Source of the DNA: Kocuria sp. cx-455
Lineage (GTDB): Bacteria; Actinomycetota; Actinomycetes; Actinomycetales; Micrococcaceae
DNA length: 64,000 nt
Reading direction: 5' to 3'
Assembly (NCBI RefSeq): GCF_014698015.1
Contig: NZ_JACXBS010000002.1
Span: 248,001 to 312,000, forward strand
Part shown: positions 28,766 through 38,454 of the stretch, in pieces
How positions within the stretch are numbered: position 1 is the stretch's first letter
How the letters are laid out: each line of letters opens with the position of its first letter
Notes under the pieces: model-generated
Seen by the model: the letters and a program-made list of their open reading frames with translations, nothing else
The model's database searches: none
Told to the model about the DNA's origin: nothing
Program-made: the position numbers and the translations under genes

Positions 28766-30322
28766 TCACAGGGTTGAGCCATGGCCGTTGGCGCCCAGGT
28801 CCGGGTGCCAGAACACATCGTCTTCCAACGCCAGGTAAACGTCTGCAAGGGCCGCAGGATCTTGGAACGACCGGTCCAGAAGTTCTTCGCAGCGGTGCAG
28901 CCGGTAGCGGATGCTGTTGGGGTGCACGAACATGGCTCGGGCCGTGGCCTGCACATCCATGCGGTGTCGCAACCATGCCACCAAGGTTGACTGCAATTGT
29001 GGGTGGGCTTTCAACGGGGCGATTTCTCGGGCCACTCGCGCCGCCACCTGTGGCCCCGCGTGGCGGGCCTTGAGCCACGTGGACAACCCCACCTCGTCCA
29101 TGCGCACCACGTATCCGCGCCCCGGCGCCCGACGACGCTCACCCACGGCGCGCGCCGTCTGCGCCTCCTGGTAGGCACCCGGGGTGTCGGTGAGGCTGTG
29201 GAAGGGCTCGGACACCCCCACCACATGAGTGCGTCCGGCCTCATCGAGCCATCCGGTGAGCGGGGAGGCATCGGTGACCAGGGCGTGCAGCAAGGGGCGG
29301 GTGCCGAGATCGTAGTGTTCGGCGAGCACCAGACCCAATCCCAGGTCCAGACCCAGGCTCAGCAGGTCCTGGTGGCGGTGCGGATATGCCTCGACCTCGC
29401 CACCCAAAACGACGAATCGCAAGGTGTTACCCGTGGCGAACCCGTAGGGAGCGAGCTGATCCATCAGCCTGCTTTCCCGGCTGGGCTGCACTCCATTGCG
29501 CAACACGGACAGAAGAGACTGGCCGTAGTGCTGCTGATTGGTCCACGCGGCGCTGTTGATTCCGCTGATGGTGCGAAAAAGCTGAGCGCTGGCCTCCAGC
29601 GCGGGGGCAGCTACCGCCATCACGTGGCCCTCCTGCTGACTTGCCAGCGCAAGAAGGAACACATCCGGGCCGCGCGCGATGCGGCGGGTCGCGGCCGTCC
29701 ACCGCCCGATTCGCAGGAAGCCGTTCTCAGGGGACACGGAGGCATGTTCGCTCCAGATAAGCCGCGCCGGGCCGGTCCCTGCGGAGTGGATGATCTTGCC
29801 CGAGAGGTCGTACACGAACGCCGCACCATGGCCGATGCGGGCGAGCTGCTCCACCACCTTATTGAGAGGGTCCGTGCCGCCAGCGGCTTGCAGCAATGCC
29901 GTGAGGATATCCGTGGAGCGCTGCAACTCGTGCAGTTCCTCGCGCTGCATGGCCAGCGCGACATACTGTTCCACCTCGTTTGTGGAGGTACTGGCGGGCA
30001 CCTCCAACAACGGGAACTGGGACCGTTCGGCCGCGCGGGCCATGGCAGGTGGTACGTGGTCCTCCGACCCGTCCAGGCAACAGACGATGGCTGCTACCTG
30101 GGCTGCCGCACACCGCGCGAGTTCCGCAGCGAGCCATGCGTCCGTTGTCTGCGCGGGGGGCCGGCCCTGCAACGACATCAGAAGGACGGCGTGGGCTTCG
30201 AGTTTCTGCGTGCCGTCTCCCCACGCGACCACCTGAGCCGCACGGACCGGCCGGTCCCGTCCGTGGTTGTTCACCGGGTGGATGCGCAGCCGGGGCGCGT
30301 CCACGAGATCCTGGACTCGCAT
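28766..30322 (-). CDS. PucR-family transcriptional regulator
   Basis: A 518-residue regulator. Residues 1-130 form the PucR N-terminal sensor domain (RVQDLVDAPRL, AAIVCCLDG), then a GAF-like middle (about 150-290) and the C-terminal PucR helix-turn-helix (LVAWLRHRMDVQATARAMFV then HPNSIRYRLHRCEELLDRSF). The family controls purine, amide and aromatic catabolism. It is divergent from hyuA, the usual layout for a local regulator, with a 138-bp region between. Start ATG 30322 after AAGGGGG. Effector unknown. Confidence 0.9.
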   Translation of the reverse strand: MRVQDLVDAPRLRIHPVNNHGRDRPVRAAQVVAWGDGTQKLEAHAVLLMSLQGRPPAQTTDAWLAAELARCAAAQVAAIVCCLDGSEDHVPPAMARAAERSQFPLLEVPASTSTNEVEQYVALAMQREELHELQRSTDILTALLQAAGGTDPLNKVVEQLARIGHGAAFVYDLSGKIIHSAGTGPARLIWSEHASVSPENGFLRIGRWTAATRRIARGPDVFLLALASQQEGHVMAVAAPALEASAQLFRTISGINSAAWTNQQHYGQSLLSVLRNGVQPSRESRLMDQLAPYGFATGNTLRFVVLGGEVEAYPHRHQDLLSLGLDLGLGLVLAEHYDLGTRPLLHALVTDASPLTGWLDEAGRTHVVGVSEPFHSLTDTPGAYQEAQTARAVGERRRAPGRGYVVRMDEVGLSTWLKARHAGPQVAARVAREIAPLKAHPQLQSTLVAWLRHRMDVQATARAMFVHPNSIRYRLHRCEELLDRSFQDPAALADVYLALEDDVFWHPDLGANGHGSTL

Positions 30323-30460
30323 GTTTACCCCCTTTTCGGCGCTCCTGCGCGCTCATTTTGCGCCTGGCACAAATGCGCGGCTTCAAAAATTGCACTTCTC
30401 ACAATGACACGGCCGATGACCTGTATCACAGTTGAACCACCCATATTTAGAGGAGAAACC

Positions 30461-32497
30461 ATGACTCAGGTTCGTGTAGCGGTTGATGTCGGGGGGACTT
30501 TCACCGACGTGTGCATCTTCGATGAGGACGACCGCTCGATGCGCGTCACCAAAGTCCCATCCACGCCCTCCGATCCCATGATCGCCGTCATGAAAGGTGT
30601 GGAGCGGGGCGAAATCGATCTCCAGGACGTCTCATTGTTCTCTCACGGCACCACCGTGGCCACCAACGCACTCATCACGCGGAAATTCCCGGAGGCGGCC
30701 ATGGTCACCACCAAGGGTTTCCGTGACGTCATCGAGATCCGCGACGGCACCAAGGACAACTTGTGGGACGCCTACGACGACGTGCCGGGCCCGTACATCA
30801 AGCGGCGCGACCGCTTCGAGATCACCGAGCGCATGGACTTCGAGGGCAACGTGATAACGCCCCTGGATGAGGTCGAGGCGCATCGGCTGGCCGCCGTGCT
30901 CCGACGGCGGGGAGTGACCACCGTGGCGGTGTGTTTCATCAATTCTTTCGCCAATCCCGCGCATGAAACGCGGATGCGGGAGCTCCTCGAGGAGGAACTT
31001 CCCGGGGTCGCGATTTCCACGTCCGCGGAAATCCTCCCGGAAATTTTCGAGCACGATCGTTTCAATACGGCGGTCTCCAATGCGGTGCTCGCGCCGCTGG
31101 TGTCCGGATACGTCAACCGCCTCAGCGACGCGCTGTCCAACGGCGGTTACGGCGGAGACCTGCTGCTCCTACACTCCGGCGGCGGGTCCATGACCCCGCG
31201 CATGGTGGAGAGGTTCCCGGTCCGTCTGGCAGCTTCGGGGATTGCGGCGGGTGCGATTTCCGCCCAGTTCATCGCGGAACAGTGCGGGATGCCGCACGCC
31301 GTGGGCCTGGACATGGGCGGCACCTCCACGGACATCTGCCTGGTCAACGACGGCGAGTTGCGCACCACCAAGGAGTGGCAGGTGGAGTATGGCCATCCCA
31401 TCATCTTCCCCAGCATCGAGGTGCTCACCATCGGGGCCGGCGGCGGATCGCTGGCGCACATCGACATTGCTGGGTCACTGCGCAATGGGCCGCAGTCCGC
31501 GGGCGCGGACCCCGGTCCCGCGTGTTACGCCAACGGTGGTGAGGAACCCACCAACACGGACGCGAACATCGTGCTCAACCGCTTGGGTACCGAACTGGCG
31601 GGCGGGGCCAAGAGCCTCGACCGCGACGCGGCGTCGGCGGCAATCAACCGGGTGATCGGTGAACCCCTGGGCATGGAGACCGAGGAGGCGGCCTGCGCGG
31701 TCCTCAAGGTGGCCAACGCCAACATGGCCGACGCGGTCCGCCTGGTCTCGATCAGGCGTGGGCTGGACCCGCGGGAATTTGCGCTTGTTGCCTTCGGCGG
31801 GGCCGGTGCGTTGCACGGCGCGGACGTGGCCCGCGAGCTGGACATCCCCACCGTGATCGTTCCCCCGAATCCCGGAGTCACCTCCGCCATGGGATGCCTG
31901 CTGGTGGACATCCGCCACGACCTGTCGGAAATGTATTCCGGTCTGGTGGGGGAGATTGACCCGGAGGATCTGGAGCAGCACTTCGCCGCGCTGGAGGCGG
32001 ATGCCGCCAACCGCCTGGCGCAAGAGCGGGTCAGCCCGGAGAACGCCGTGCTCCAGCGCAAGATCTCCATGCGCTACCACGGTCAGTGGCGCTCCCTCAT
32101 GGTGCCCATGAACAGGGGGCCGGAATCCCTGGCGGAGGCCGTGCAGACGTTCCACGAGCAGCACGAGAAGGAGTACGCGTTCCGCCAGGACGAGCAGGCG
32201 GTAGAGGTGTATCAGCTGCAGGTGACCGGCATCGGCCGCACGCCCAAGCCGTCCTTCCGCAAGGCCACCGAGTTGACCGAGGACCCCGGTGACCCGGTGA
32301 CAACGCGCCCCGTGTACTTCGAGGACGGGGGTTGGCAGGACACCCCCGTTTACGAGCGGACACGGGTGCCCGCGGGGGCGCGGATCACCGGTCCGGTAAT
32401 CATCTCCCAACTCGACTCCACCACCGTGGTGCCTCCCGGTACCCGAGCGGAGATCGACGAATGGCTCAACATCCGCATTCACGTGAAGGAGGCCTGA
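30461..32497 (+). CDS. hyuA: HyuA-family hydantoinase / ketone-carboxylase-like subunit
   Basis: A 678-residue member of the hydantoinase A / oxoprolinase / acetone-carboxylase beta family, which activates a carbonyl or amide substrate with ATP. The N-terminal domain begins RVAVDVGGTFTDVCIFDE (phosphate loop) and the ASKHA-type ATPase core continues with HGTTVATNALI, AVGLDMGGTSTDICLVND and FGGAGALHGADVARELD. The stretch GTKDNLWDAYDDVPGPYIKR is the specificity region, which differs between subfamilies. ATG 30461 is placed after AGGAGAAACC; a long open frame upstream is antisense to pucR. The hyuB gene follows after 1 bp. No acetone-carboxylase gamma subunit gene is near. Confidence 0.88.
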   Translation: MTQVRVAVDVGGTFTDVCIFDEDDRSMRVTKVPSTPSDPMIAVMKGVERGEIDLQDVSLFSHGTTVATNALITRKFPEAAMVTTKGFRDVIEIRDGTKDNLWDAYDDVPGPYIKRRDRFEITERMDFEGNVITPLDEVEAHRLAAVLRRRGVTTVAVCFINSFANPAHETRMRELLEEELPGVAISTSAEILPEIFEHDRFNTAVSNAVLAPLVSGYVNRLSDALSNGGYGGDLLLLHSGGGSMTPRMVERFPVRLAASGIAAGAISAQFIAEQCGMPHAVGLDMGGTSTDICLVNDGELRTTKEWQVEYGHPIIFPSIEVLTIGAGGGSLAHIDIAGSLRNGPQSAGADPGPACYANGGEEPTNTDANIVLNRLGTELAGGAKSLDRDAASAAINRVIGEPLGMETEEAACAVLKVANANMADAVRLVSIRRGLDPREFALVAFGGAGALHGADVARELDIPTVIVPPNPGVTSAMGCLLVDIRHDLSEMYSGLVGEIDPEDLEQHFAALEADAANRLAQERVSPENAVLQRKISMRYHGQWRSLMVPMNRGPESLAEAVQTFHEQHEKEYAFRQDEQAVEVYQLQVTGIGRTPKPSFRKATELTEDPGDPVTTRPVYFEDGGWQDTPVYERTRVPAGARITGPVIISQLDSTTVVPPGTRAEIDEWLNIRIHVKEA

Positions 32498-32498
32498 C

Positions 32499-34499
32499 AT
32501 GACCACCATCCAGACCGCACCGACCGCCAGGGCTGCCCAGGTCCCCGACTCCAAGCTGGACCCGGTCACGTTCGAGGTCCTGAAGAACGCTTTTGTCACC
32601 AGCGTGGATCTGATGAGCGAGCAAATTCTGCGCACGTGCTACTCGTTCGTGATCTACTCAAGAGACTTCTCGTCCGCCCTGTGCGATGCGCACGGCAACA
32701 CCGTGATGCAGGGCAGTGCGGACATCGCCGTGCATGTGGGCACTCTGCACTTCCAGTGCAAGTCCGTGCTGGAGGAGTTCGATGAGGACATCAACCCCGG
32801 GGACGTCTTCTGCGTCAACGATCCCTACCGGGGAGGAACGCACTTCAACGACGTCAGCTTCATCCGCCCCATTTTCACCGACGAGACCCTGATCGGGTTC
32901 GCGCAGAACAAGGGTCACTGGGCGGACATCGGCGGTTCCGTACCCGGCTCATTCGACGTCACCGCCAAGGATCACTTCGGTGAGGGCCTGCGCATCACGC
33001 CCGTGCGGGTGTGGCATCGCGGAGGGTTCCAGCGCGACGTCGCCCGGTTGCTCGTGGGCAACACCCGGGCCCCGGAACAGGCCATGGGAGACCTGCACGC
33101 CCAGGCCGAGGCCACTGCCGTGTGCGAACGCGAGATTCTGCGACTGGTCGAACGGTACTCCCGCCAGACCGTGGTGGCGGCCATGCAGGAGACCCAGGAC
33201 TACGTGCAGCGCACCGTGCTGCGCCAGTTGGAAAACCTGCCACACGGCGAGTGGGAAACCGTGGACTACCTCGACTACGACCCCGGCAAGGAGGAAGGTC
33301 TGGTGCCCATCACCATCAAACTGACGCTTGACGGCAAGGGCATCCACTACGACCTCACGGGCTCCGCGGAGGCCGTCTCCACTTTCTTGAACTCCGGCTA
33401 CGGCACCACGTTCTCCGCCATCTACGCGGGTACCAAGACATTCTTCCCGGACGTGCCCCTCAACTCCGGCTTTTACGCCGCCGTGACGGCGGACATTGGT
33501 GAGGAGGGCTCCGTGGTCAACGCGGGATGGCCGCACGCGGTCACCGGTTTCTGTTCGGGGCCGTACGAGAAGTTAATGAACGGTATCTTCGAGATCTGGT
33601 CCCAGGTGATGCCTGAACGCGCCATGGCGTGCGCCTTCAATCTCGAATACCTGTTGGTGGGCGGCCGCGACGGGCGCAGCCGGGAGAAGCCATTCTTCAT
33701 GTGGTACGACTGGATGGCCGGCGGCTGGGGCGGCCGCGCCACCAAAGATGGTTCCGGGGCCACCGCGCCGGTGTTCGGGGCGGGCCTGGCCGTTCAGCCC
33801 GTGGAGGGCCAGGAACGCCTCACACCCGTGCTGACCACCCATCACCAGTTGGTCACGGATTCCGGGGGACCGGGTCGGTACCGCGGTGGGGTAGGCATTG
33901 AAAAGGGCGGCGTGCTCATGGACGCCACCGACGCCGTGATGAGTTATTGCTGCGATCGTGCCCGCTCGGTCACGTGGGGCATCGCGGGTGGCCTACCGTC
34001 CATTCCGCACGGCGTGTGGGTCAACAAAGGAACCCACGAGCAGAAGTACCTGGGCTCCGTGTTCTCCTCCGTTCCCGTGCAGTCCGGTGATTCGTTCACT
34101 CGCCCGTCCGCGGGTGGTGGCGGATTCGGTGATCCGCTGGAGCGCCCCGCTGAGGAGGTGCTCGAGGACGTCATCGATGGCTACGTCTCGGTGAAACGAG
34201 CCGCTCGCGATTACGGGGTGGTCATCGTGGTGAACGACGCCGAGATCGACGACTACGAGATCGACACCGCCGCCACGGAACGCTCCCGCACCGACATCCG
34301 CTCCTTGCGCCGCGCGTGGCTGGAGGAGGACGCCGAGGCCGTGGCCGAGCGCTACCGCGCCGGGGAGATCAACGTGATGGATGTGGTGCGTCGTCACGGG
34401 GTGATCCTCGACTGGGGGACGGGTGAGCTGTTCCCCACGACCACGGACCAGTACCGGCAGCTCATGCGCCGTCGGTCCCTGGGCGGGTGGACGTCCTGA
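32499..34499 (+). CDS. hyuB: HyuB-family hydantoinase / ketone-carboxylase-like subunit
   Basis: A 666-residue partner of HyuA. Landmarks are PVTFEVLKNAF, SRDFSSALCDAHGNTV (the usual metal or substrate-binding region), GDVFCVNDPYRGGTHFNDV (Asp/His cluster), the DSGGPGRYRGGVGIE loop and the C-terminal FGDPLERPAEEVLEDVIDGY. It is about 70-100 residues longer than a minimal HyuB, with a C-terminal extension ending INVMDVVRRHGVILDWGTG. In acetone and acetophenone carboxylases this subunit carries the active site. Substrate cannot be assigned. It ends 284 bp before the alcohol dehydrogenase gene, with a weak hairpin between. Confidence 0.88.
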   Translation: MTTIQTAPTARAAQVPDSKLDPVTFEVLKNAFVTSVDLMSEQILRTCYSFVIYSRDFSSALCDAHGNTVMQGSADIAVHVGTLHFQCKSVLEEFDEDINPGDVFCVNDPYRGGTHFNDVSFIRPIFTDETLIGFAQNKGHWADIGGSVPGSFDVTAKDHFGEGLRITPVRVWHRGGFQRDVARLLVGNTRAPEQAMGDLHAQAEATAVCEREILRLVERYSRQTVVAAMQETQDYVQRTVLRQLENLPHGEWETVDYLDYDPGKEEGLVPITIKLTLDGKGIHYDLTGSAEAVSTFLNSGYGTTFSAIYAGTKTFFPDVPLNSGFYAAVTADIGEEGSVVNAGWPHAVTGFCSGPYEKLMNGIFEIWSQVMPERAMACAFNLEYLLVGGRDGRSREKPFFMWYDWMAGGWGGRATKDGSGATAPVFGAGLAVQPVEGQERLTPVLTTHHQLVTDSGGPGRYRGGVGIEKGGVLMDATDAVMSYCCDRARSVTWGIAGGLPSIPHGVWVNKGTHEQKYLGSVFSSVPVQSGDSFTRPSAGGGGFGDPLERPAEEVLEDVIDGYVSVKRAARDYGVVIVVNDAEIDDYEIDTAATERSRTDIRSLRRAWLEEDAEAVAERYRAGEINVMDVVRRHGVILDWGTGELFPTTTDQYRQLMRRRSLGGWTS

Positions 34500-34529
34500 T
34501 CGGTTGATCACTCCACGAACGAGGGTGCC

Positions 34530-34559
34530 AGGGGTGCCGGCCTGCGGGTCGGTGCCCCT
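34530..34559 (+). terminator. Possible terminator after hyuB
   Basis: A 10-bp stem (AGGGGTGCCG / CGGTGCCCCT) with two G-U pairs and a 10-base loop lies 31 bp after hyuB. No U run follows, so it may only lower read-through into the dehydrogenase gene. Confidence 0.4.
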
Positions 34560-34783
34560 GTCGCTTCACGCGCGGGATTGCGACCGGGAGACATCGACTC
34601 GTCCCACAATTTGGGCAGTGTGCACAAACAGCACCATACAAAGAGTTATTTCGTCCAATGTATGCTGCGCGCCCCCGCCTACGCTCAAGACACAGCCCCG
34701 ATCACGTGGGCGCGGCCACGTACTCCTCGTCATTAATCGGGGCGCGGCCCGCCCACCAGCACGGCATTAGCGAGAGGACGACT
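34560..34783 (+). promoter_or_regulatory. Internal promoter region before the alcohol dehydrogenase
   Basis: A region of about 220 bp with no gene. It contains the palindrome TGTGCACA at 34619-34626, AT-richer sequence (CATACAAAGAGTTATTTCG) and GTATGCT, so adh and the following genes may have their own promoter. I see no firm -35/-10 pair. Confidence 0.4.
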
Positions 34784-35938
34784 ATGACGAACAACCAGGT
34801 CAACGCACCGGGTGACGTTCCTGGGCGCACCACAACGGTTCGCGGGGCGGTCCTGGAGACCGTCGGGGCAGAACATCCCTACGCGAACAGTAAACCCATT
34901 CGCGTGGCCGATCTTGACCTGGACCCTCCCGGCCCGGGAGAGATCCTCGTGCGGATCGAAGCCGCCGGTGTGTGTCATTCCGATCTGTCCGTGGTGGACG
35001 GCAACCGCCCGCGCCCGGTGCCCATGCTGCTGGGGCACGAGGCCGCCGGAATCGTGGCGGAACTGGGCCAGGGCGTGGAGGACATCTCCGTGGGCGAGCG
35101 CGTGGTCATGACGTTCCTCCCGCGGTGCGGTGAGTGCGATGGTTGTCGCTCCCACGGGAAGACCCCGTGTGAAGTGGGAACCGCGTCCAACGGTGAGGGC
35201 ACGCTGCTGGGTGGTGCCCGCAGGTTGACTCGCGACGGGCACACCGTGAACCACCACCTGGGGGTGTCCGGCTTTGCCACGCACGCCGTGGTGTCCCGCA
35301 GATCGGTGGTGCCCGTGGGTGCGGACGTCCCCCCGCACGTCGCGGCCCTGCTGGGGTGCGCGCTGCTCACCGGCGGCGGTGCGGTGCTCAACGTTGCCAA
35401 ACCGGAGCCGTCGTCCCGCGTTGCCGTGGTGGGCCTCGGTGGCGTGGGCATGGCCGCTGTGATCACGGCCCTTGCCACGGGGGTCGAGCACGTGGTGGGT
35501 ATCGACACCCTGTCCGCCAAACTCGATTCGGCGCGTCGGCTCGGAGCCACGGATGCCATGACCTCGGAAGAGGCCTTGGAGCGGGGAGAGACGTTCGACG
35601 CCGTTATCGAGGCCGCCGGACATCCCCGGGCGTTCGAGACCGCAGTCAAGCTCACCGCACCGGGAGGGGTGACGGTCACGGTGGGACTGCCCGCCCCCGG
35701 CCAGCCGGCGAGCATCGACCCCCTGGCGCTCACCGCCGAGGCGCGGACCATCGTGGGCAGCTACCTCGGCTCCGCCGTTCCGGAACACGACATCCCGGTG
35801 TACGAGCAGTTGTGGCGTTCCGGGAAGTTGGCCGTGGAGGGGCTCGTTTCGGACACCGTCCCGCTGGAGGACATCAACCGCGCCATGGACACGCTCCATA
35901 GTGGTCAGGCGCTGCGCCAGATCATCACTTTTTCCTAA
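34784..35938 (+). CDS. Zinc-dependent alcohol dehydrogenase (MDR family)
   Basis: A 384-residue medium-chain dehydrogenase. Catalytic zinc ligands are Cys64 in AAGVCHSDLS and His85-Glu86 in LLGHEAAG. The structural zinc lobe is RCGECDGCRSHGKTPC (Cys115, 118, 121, 129). The NAD loop is VAVVGLGGVGMAAV. The long zinc lobe and overall order match class III-like MDR alcohol dehydrogenases that oxidise primary or secondary alcohols. Start ATG 34784 after GAGAGGACG; the open frame upstream lies in the promoter region. Downstream are the monooxygenase and the esterase, so its role could be alcohol-to-ketone or product alcohol-to-aldehyde. Confidence 0.9.
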   Translation: MTNNQVNAPGDVPGRTTTVRGAVLETVGAEHPYANSKPIRVADLDLDPPGPGEILVRIEAAGVCHSDLSVVDGNRPRPVPMLLGHEAAGIVAELGQGVEDISVGERVVMTFLPRCGECDGCRSHGKTPCEVGTASNGEGTLLGGARRLTRDGHTVNHHLGVSGFATHAVVSRRSVVPVGADVPPHVAALLGCALLTGGGAVLNVAKPEPSSRVAVVGLGGVGMAAVITALATGVEHVVGIDTLSAKLDSARRLGATDAMTSEEALERGETFDAVIEAAGHPRAFETAVKLTAPGGVTVTVGLPAPGQPASIDPLALTAEARTIVGSYLGSAVPEHDIPVYEQLWRSGKLAVEGLVSDTVPLEDINRAMDTLHSGQALRQIITFS

Positions 35939-35967
35939 CTCACTGCCTTTCGGACGGAGACAACATT

Positions 35968-37455
35968 ATGACTTCCACACAGCACCACGTGTACAGCGCC
36001 ATCATCATCGGTGCCGGTTTCGGCGGTCTGGGCCAGGGCGCCCAGTTCATGCAGGACGGCGTGGACGACTTCCTGATCCTCGAACGCGGTAACGACCTGG
36101 GCGGGGTGTGGCGCGAGAACACCTACCCCGGTGCGGCGTGCGACACGCAGGCCGTGATCTATTGCTTCAGCTATTTCCTCAACTTGAAGGTGTCGCGAAT
36201 GTTCGCGGGGCAGGAGGAACTCCAGGGGTACCTGCGTGATCTGTCGGAGAAGTTCAGCCTCGGGGACCATTTGCGGTTCGGCCACAACGTCACCGACGCC
36301 GAATGGGACGAGGACCGGCTCGTATGGTCGGTGCGCACCGCCGACGGCGCCCGGTACCTGGCGCGCTCGGTCGTAGCCGCATGGGGTCAGCTCAACGAAC
36401 CGAACATTCCGAAATTCCCGGGAGCGGAGACGTTCCAGGGGGTGGCTTTCCACTCCGCGCAGTGGCGCCACGATGTGGACCTCACCGGCAAGCGGGTGGC
36501 GTCCATCGGATCCGCTGCCACGGCAGTGCAATACGTTCCCGAAGTGGCCAAGACGGCATCGCAGTTGGCCGTGTTCCAGCGCTCGGCCAACTACATCCTT
36601 CCCCGCGACCAGTACGTGTTCACCGAGGAGGAGACCGCGGGTTTCCTCGCGGACCCGGATTCCTACCGTGAACTGCGTCGGGGCATCCACGAGGTGCGGG
36701 AAGCGGGCTTCGAGCGGACACGCACCCACACGGCGGCCAACGAGGAGGGTGTGGAACTTGCGCGTCAACACCGGGAAGCCCAGGTGGCGGACCCGAGGTT
36801 GCGCGCCAAGCTGACCCCGGACTATGACTACGGCTGCAAGCGCATCCTGCGCAGCGACGATTTCTACCCCGCCCTCACCCGCGAGAACGTGGAACTCCTC
36901 ACCGAGCCGATCGCGGAGATCACGCCGTCCGGTATTCGCACCGAGGACGGGGTGGAGCGTGAGTTCGACGTGATCGTGTACGCCACCGGTTTCAAGAGTC
37001 ACGCATTCCAAGGGTCCACCCGAGTGGTGGGCCGCGAGGGCCTCACCCTGGATCAGCGGTGGGGCAACGCACCGGAGGCGTACCTCGGCATTGCCGTGGA
37101 CAACTTCCCCAACCTGTTCCTGGTCTACGGCCCGAACACCAACCTCAACCACAACTCGGTGGTGTCCATGCTGGAGCCGCAACACCGCTACATCTCCCAG
37201 GCCGTGGAGTACCTCACCGAGGATTCCTCACGAGCCCTGGAAGTGGACCGCGACGTGTTGGAGCGGTTCACCGCGTACCTTCAAGAGGAGCTGGAAAAAT
37301 CTGCCTTCACCTCCGAATGTTCCTCGTGGTACAAGAACGAGGACGGCCGAGTGATCAACAACTGGTCCGGGACCGTGGAGGAATACCGGGTGGAGACCCA
37401 TGAATTGCGGTTGGACGATTACCGTCAGCTCGTGGCGCAGGGGATTCGGCGGTGA
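35968..37455 (+). CDS. Baeyer-Villiger-type flavin monooxygenase
   Basis: A 495-residue FAD/NADPH monooxygenase. The FAD loop is IIIGAGFGGLGQG (GxGxxG) and the Baeyer-Villiger fingerprint is FQGVAFHSAQWR (residues 156-167), which fits FxGxxxHxxxW, with Arg in place of the usual P/D. The NADPH loop is SIGSAATAVQ, where the second glycine is alanine, as in some relatives. The ATG domain YATGFKSHAF follows. This family inserts oxygen next to a carbonyl, turning ketones into esters or lactones. It overlaps the esterase gene by 4 bp (GTGA), a strong sign that its product is an ester. Confidence 0.88.
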   Translation: MTSTQHHVYSAIIIGAGFGGLGQGAQFMQDGVDDFLILERGNDLGGVWRENTYPGAACDTQAVIYCFSYFLNLKVSRMFAGQEELQGYLRDLSEKFSLGDHLRFGHNVTDAEWDEDRLVWSVRTADGARYLARSVVAAWGQLNEPNIPKFPGAETFQGVAFHSAQWRHDVDLTGKRVASIGSAATAVQYVPEVAKTASQLAVFQRSANYILPRDQYVFTEEETAGFLADPDSYRELRRGIHEVREAGFERTRTHTAANEEGVELARQHREAQVADPRLRAKLTPDYDYGCKRILRSDDFYPALTRENVELLTEPIAEITPSGIRTEDGVEREFDVIVYATGFKSHAFQGSTRVVGREGLTLDQRWGNAPEAYLGIAVDNFPNLFLVYGPNTNLNHNSVVSMLEPQHRYISQAVEYLTEDSSRALEVDRDVLERFTAYLQEELEKSAFTSECSSWYKNEDGRVINNWSGTVEEYRVETHELRLDDYRQLVAQGIRR

Positions 37456-38417
37456 CCGCCCTGGACGAGTTCAGCGGCAGGCCCGTGGCGGCGGACGCCG
37501 TGGAGGTTCTCAACGAGTTCCGTGCCGCCGGGGCTCGTTCGTTCCACACCTTCGACGTTGCGGAGGTGCGCGAGAGATATGAGCAGGGTTGCGCCGCGAA
37601 CGGACTGAGTGGGGATTCCCTGCACGCCGTGACCGATCATCGGGTGGGTCAGTTCGGGGTGCGGGTGTACGAGCCCCGGCCCACACAGGGGCTCACGCAC
37701 GTCACCCTGTTCTTCCACGGCGGCGGTTGGGTCATGGGAAGCCTGGACACCCACGATGGTCTGTGCCGGAGGCTGGCTTCTCTCACGGGTCATCCCGTGG
37801 TGGCCGTGGACTACCGGCTCGCCCCGGAACACCGGTACCCCGCGGCATTGGACGACTGCCGGGAGGCACTGCACTGGTTGCTGTCCGAGGACGCCGCGCA
37901 CGGCCTGGCGGTAGCCTCGGTGGTGCTCGCCGGAGACAGTGCCGGCGGCCAGCTCGCGGCGGTCCTGGCCAATGAGAATGCCCGCCGCGCCGCGCCGTTG
38001 CCGCTCATCGGCCAGGTGCTGATGTACCCCATCACGGACCTGTCATTCTCCACGCCGTCCTACCAGCGTGTCACCGAGGGGTTTCCCCTGGTGGCGGACA
38101 CCATGCGGTGGTTCGCGGACTTGTACCTCCCGGAGGGAACGGATCGGAGGGCACCCGAGCTCAGCCCCGCGTTCGCCTCATTGCAGCCCGGCTCGCCCCC
38201 GGCGTACGTGGTCACGCTGGACAACGACCCGCTCGCGGACGAGGGTGCGCGGTACGCCGCCGCCCTGGCGCAGGCGGGTACCGAGGTGTGTTTCCGCCAC
38301 CTGAGCGGGTACGCCCACGGGCTCTTCACCTCGGCCGGCCGGATAGCCGGGGCGGCGCTGGAGGTGGAGCGCATTGCTGCGTTCATCCGGGAGTGCGCCT
38401 ACCGTGAAGTCTCGTGA
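37452..38417 (+). CDS. HSL/Aes-family carboxylesterase
   Basis: A 321-residue alpha/beta hydrolase. The oxyanion loop is FFHGGGWVMG (HGGGW 89-93), the nucleophile is Ser163 in LAGDSAGGQLA, and the acid and histidine are likely in LDNDPLADEG and GYAHGLF. This is the hormone-sensitive-lipase family, which hydrolyses short esters. GTG 37452 overlaps the monooxygenase stop, so the pair is translationally coupled: ketone to ester, then ester to acid plus alcohol. No signal peptide. Confidence 0.92.
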   Translation: MTALDEFSGRPVAADAVEVLNEFRAAGARSFHTFDVAEVRERYEQGCAANGLSGDSLHAVTDHRVGQFGVRVYEPRPTQGLTHVTLFFHGGGWVMGSLDTHDGLCRRLASLTGHPVVAVDYRLAPEHRYPAALDDCREALHWLLSEDAAHGLAVASVVLAGDSAGGQLAAVLANENARRAAPLPLIGQVLMYPITDLSFSTPSYQRVTEGFPLVADTMRWFADLYLPEGTDRRAPELSPAFASLQPGSPPAYVVTLDNDPLADEGARYAAALAQAGTEVCFRHLSGYAHGLFTSAGRIAGAALEVERIAAFIRECAYREVS

Positions 38418-38426
38418 GACGAACAC

Positions 38427-38454
38427 ATGACCCGACGCCGCGGCGTCGGGTCAT
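38427..38454. terminator. Bidirectional terminator between the esterase and second pucR
   Basis: A perfect 28-bp palindrome whose half-site is ATGACCCGACGCCG, lying between convergent genes and just touching the end of the pucR frame. There is almost no loop, so the hairpin opens by a few bases. The following T content is low. Confidence 0.75.

Noticed and set aside
28997-30460. Open frame of 488 codons on the plus strand running into hyuA
   Set aside because: It is antisense to the PucR regulator, matches no family, and the HyuA family begins at the ATG at 30461 with a good ribosome site.
34619-34626. TGTGCACA palindrome as a defined operator
   Set aside because: Eight bases are too few to claim a site; it is only mentioned in the promoter-region entry.
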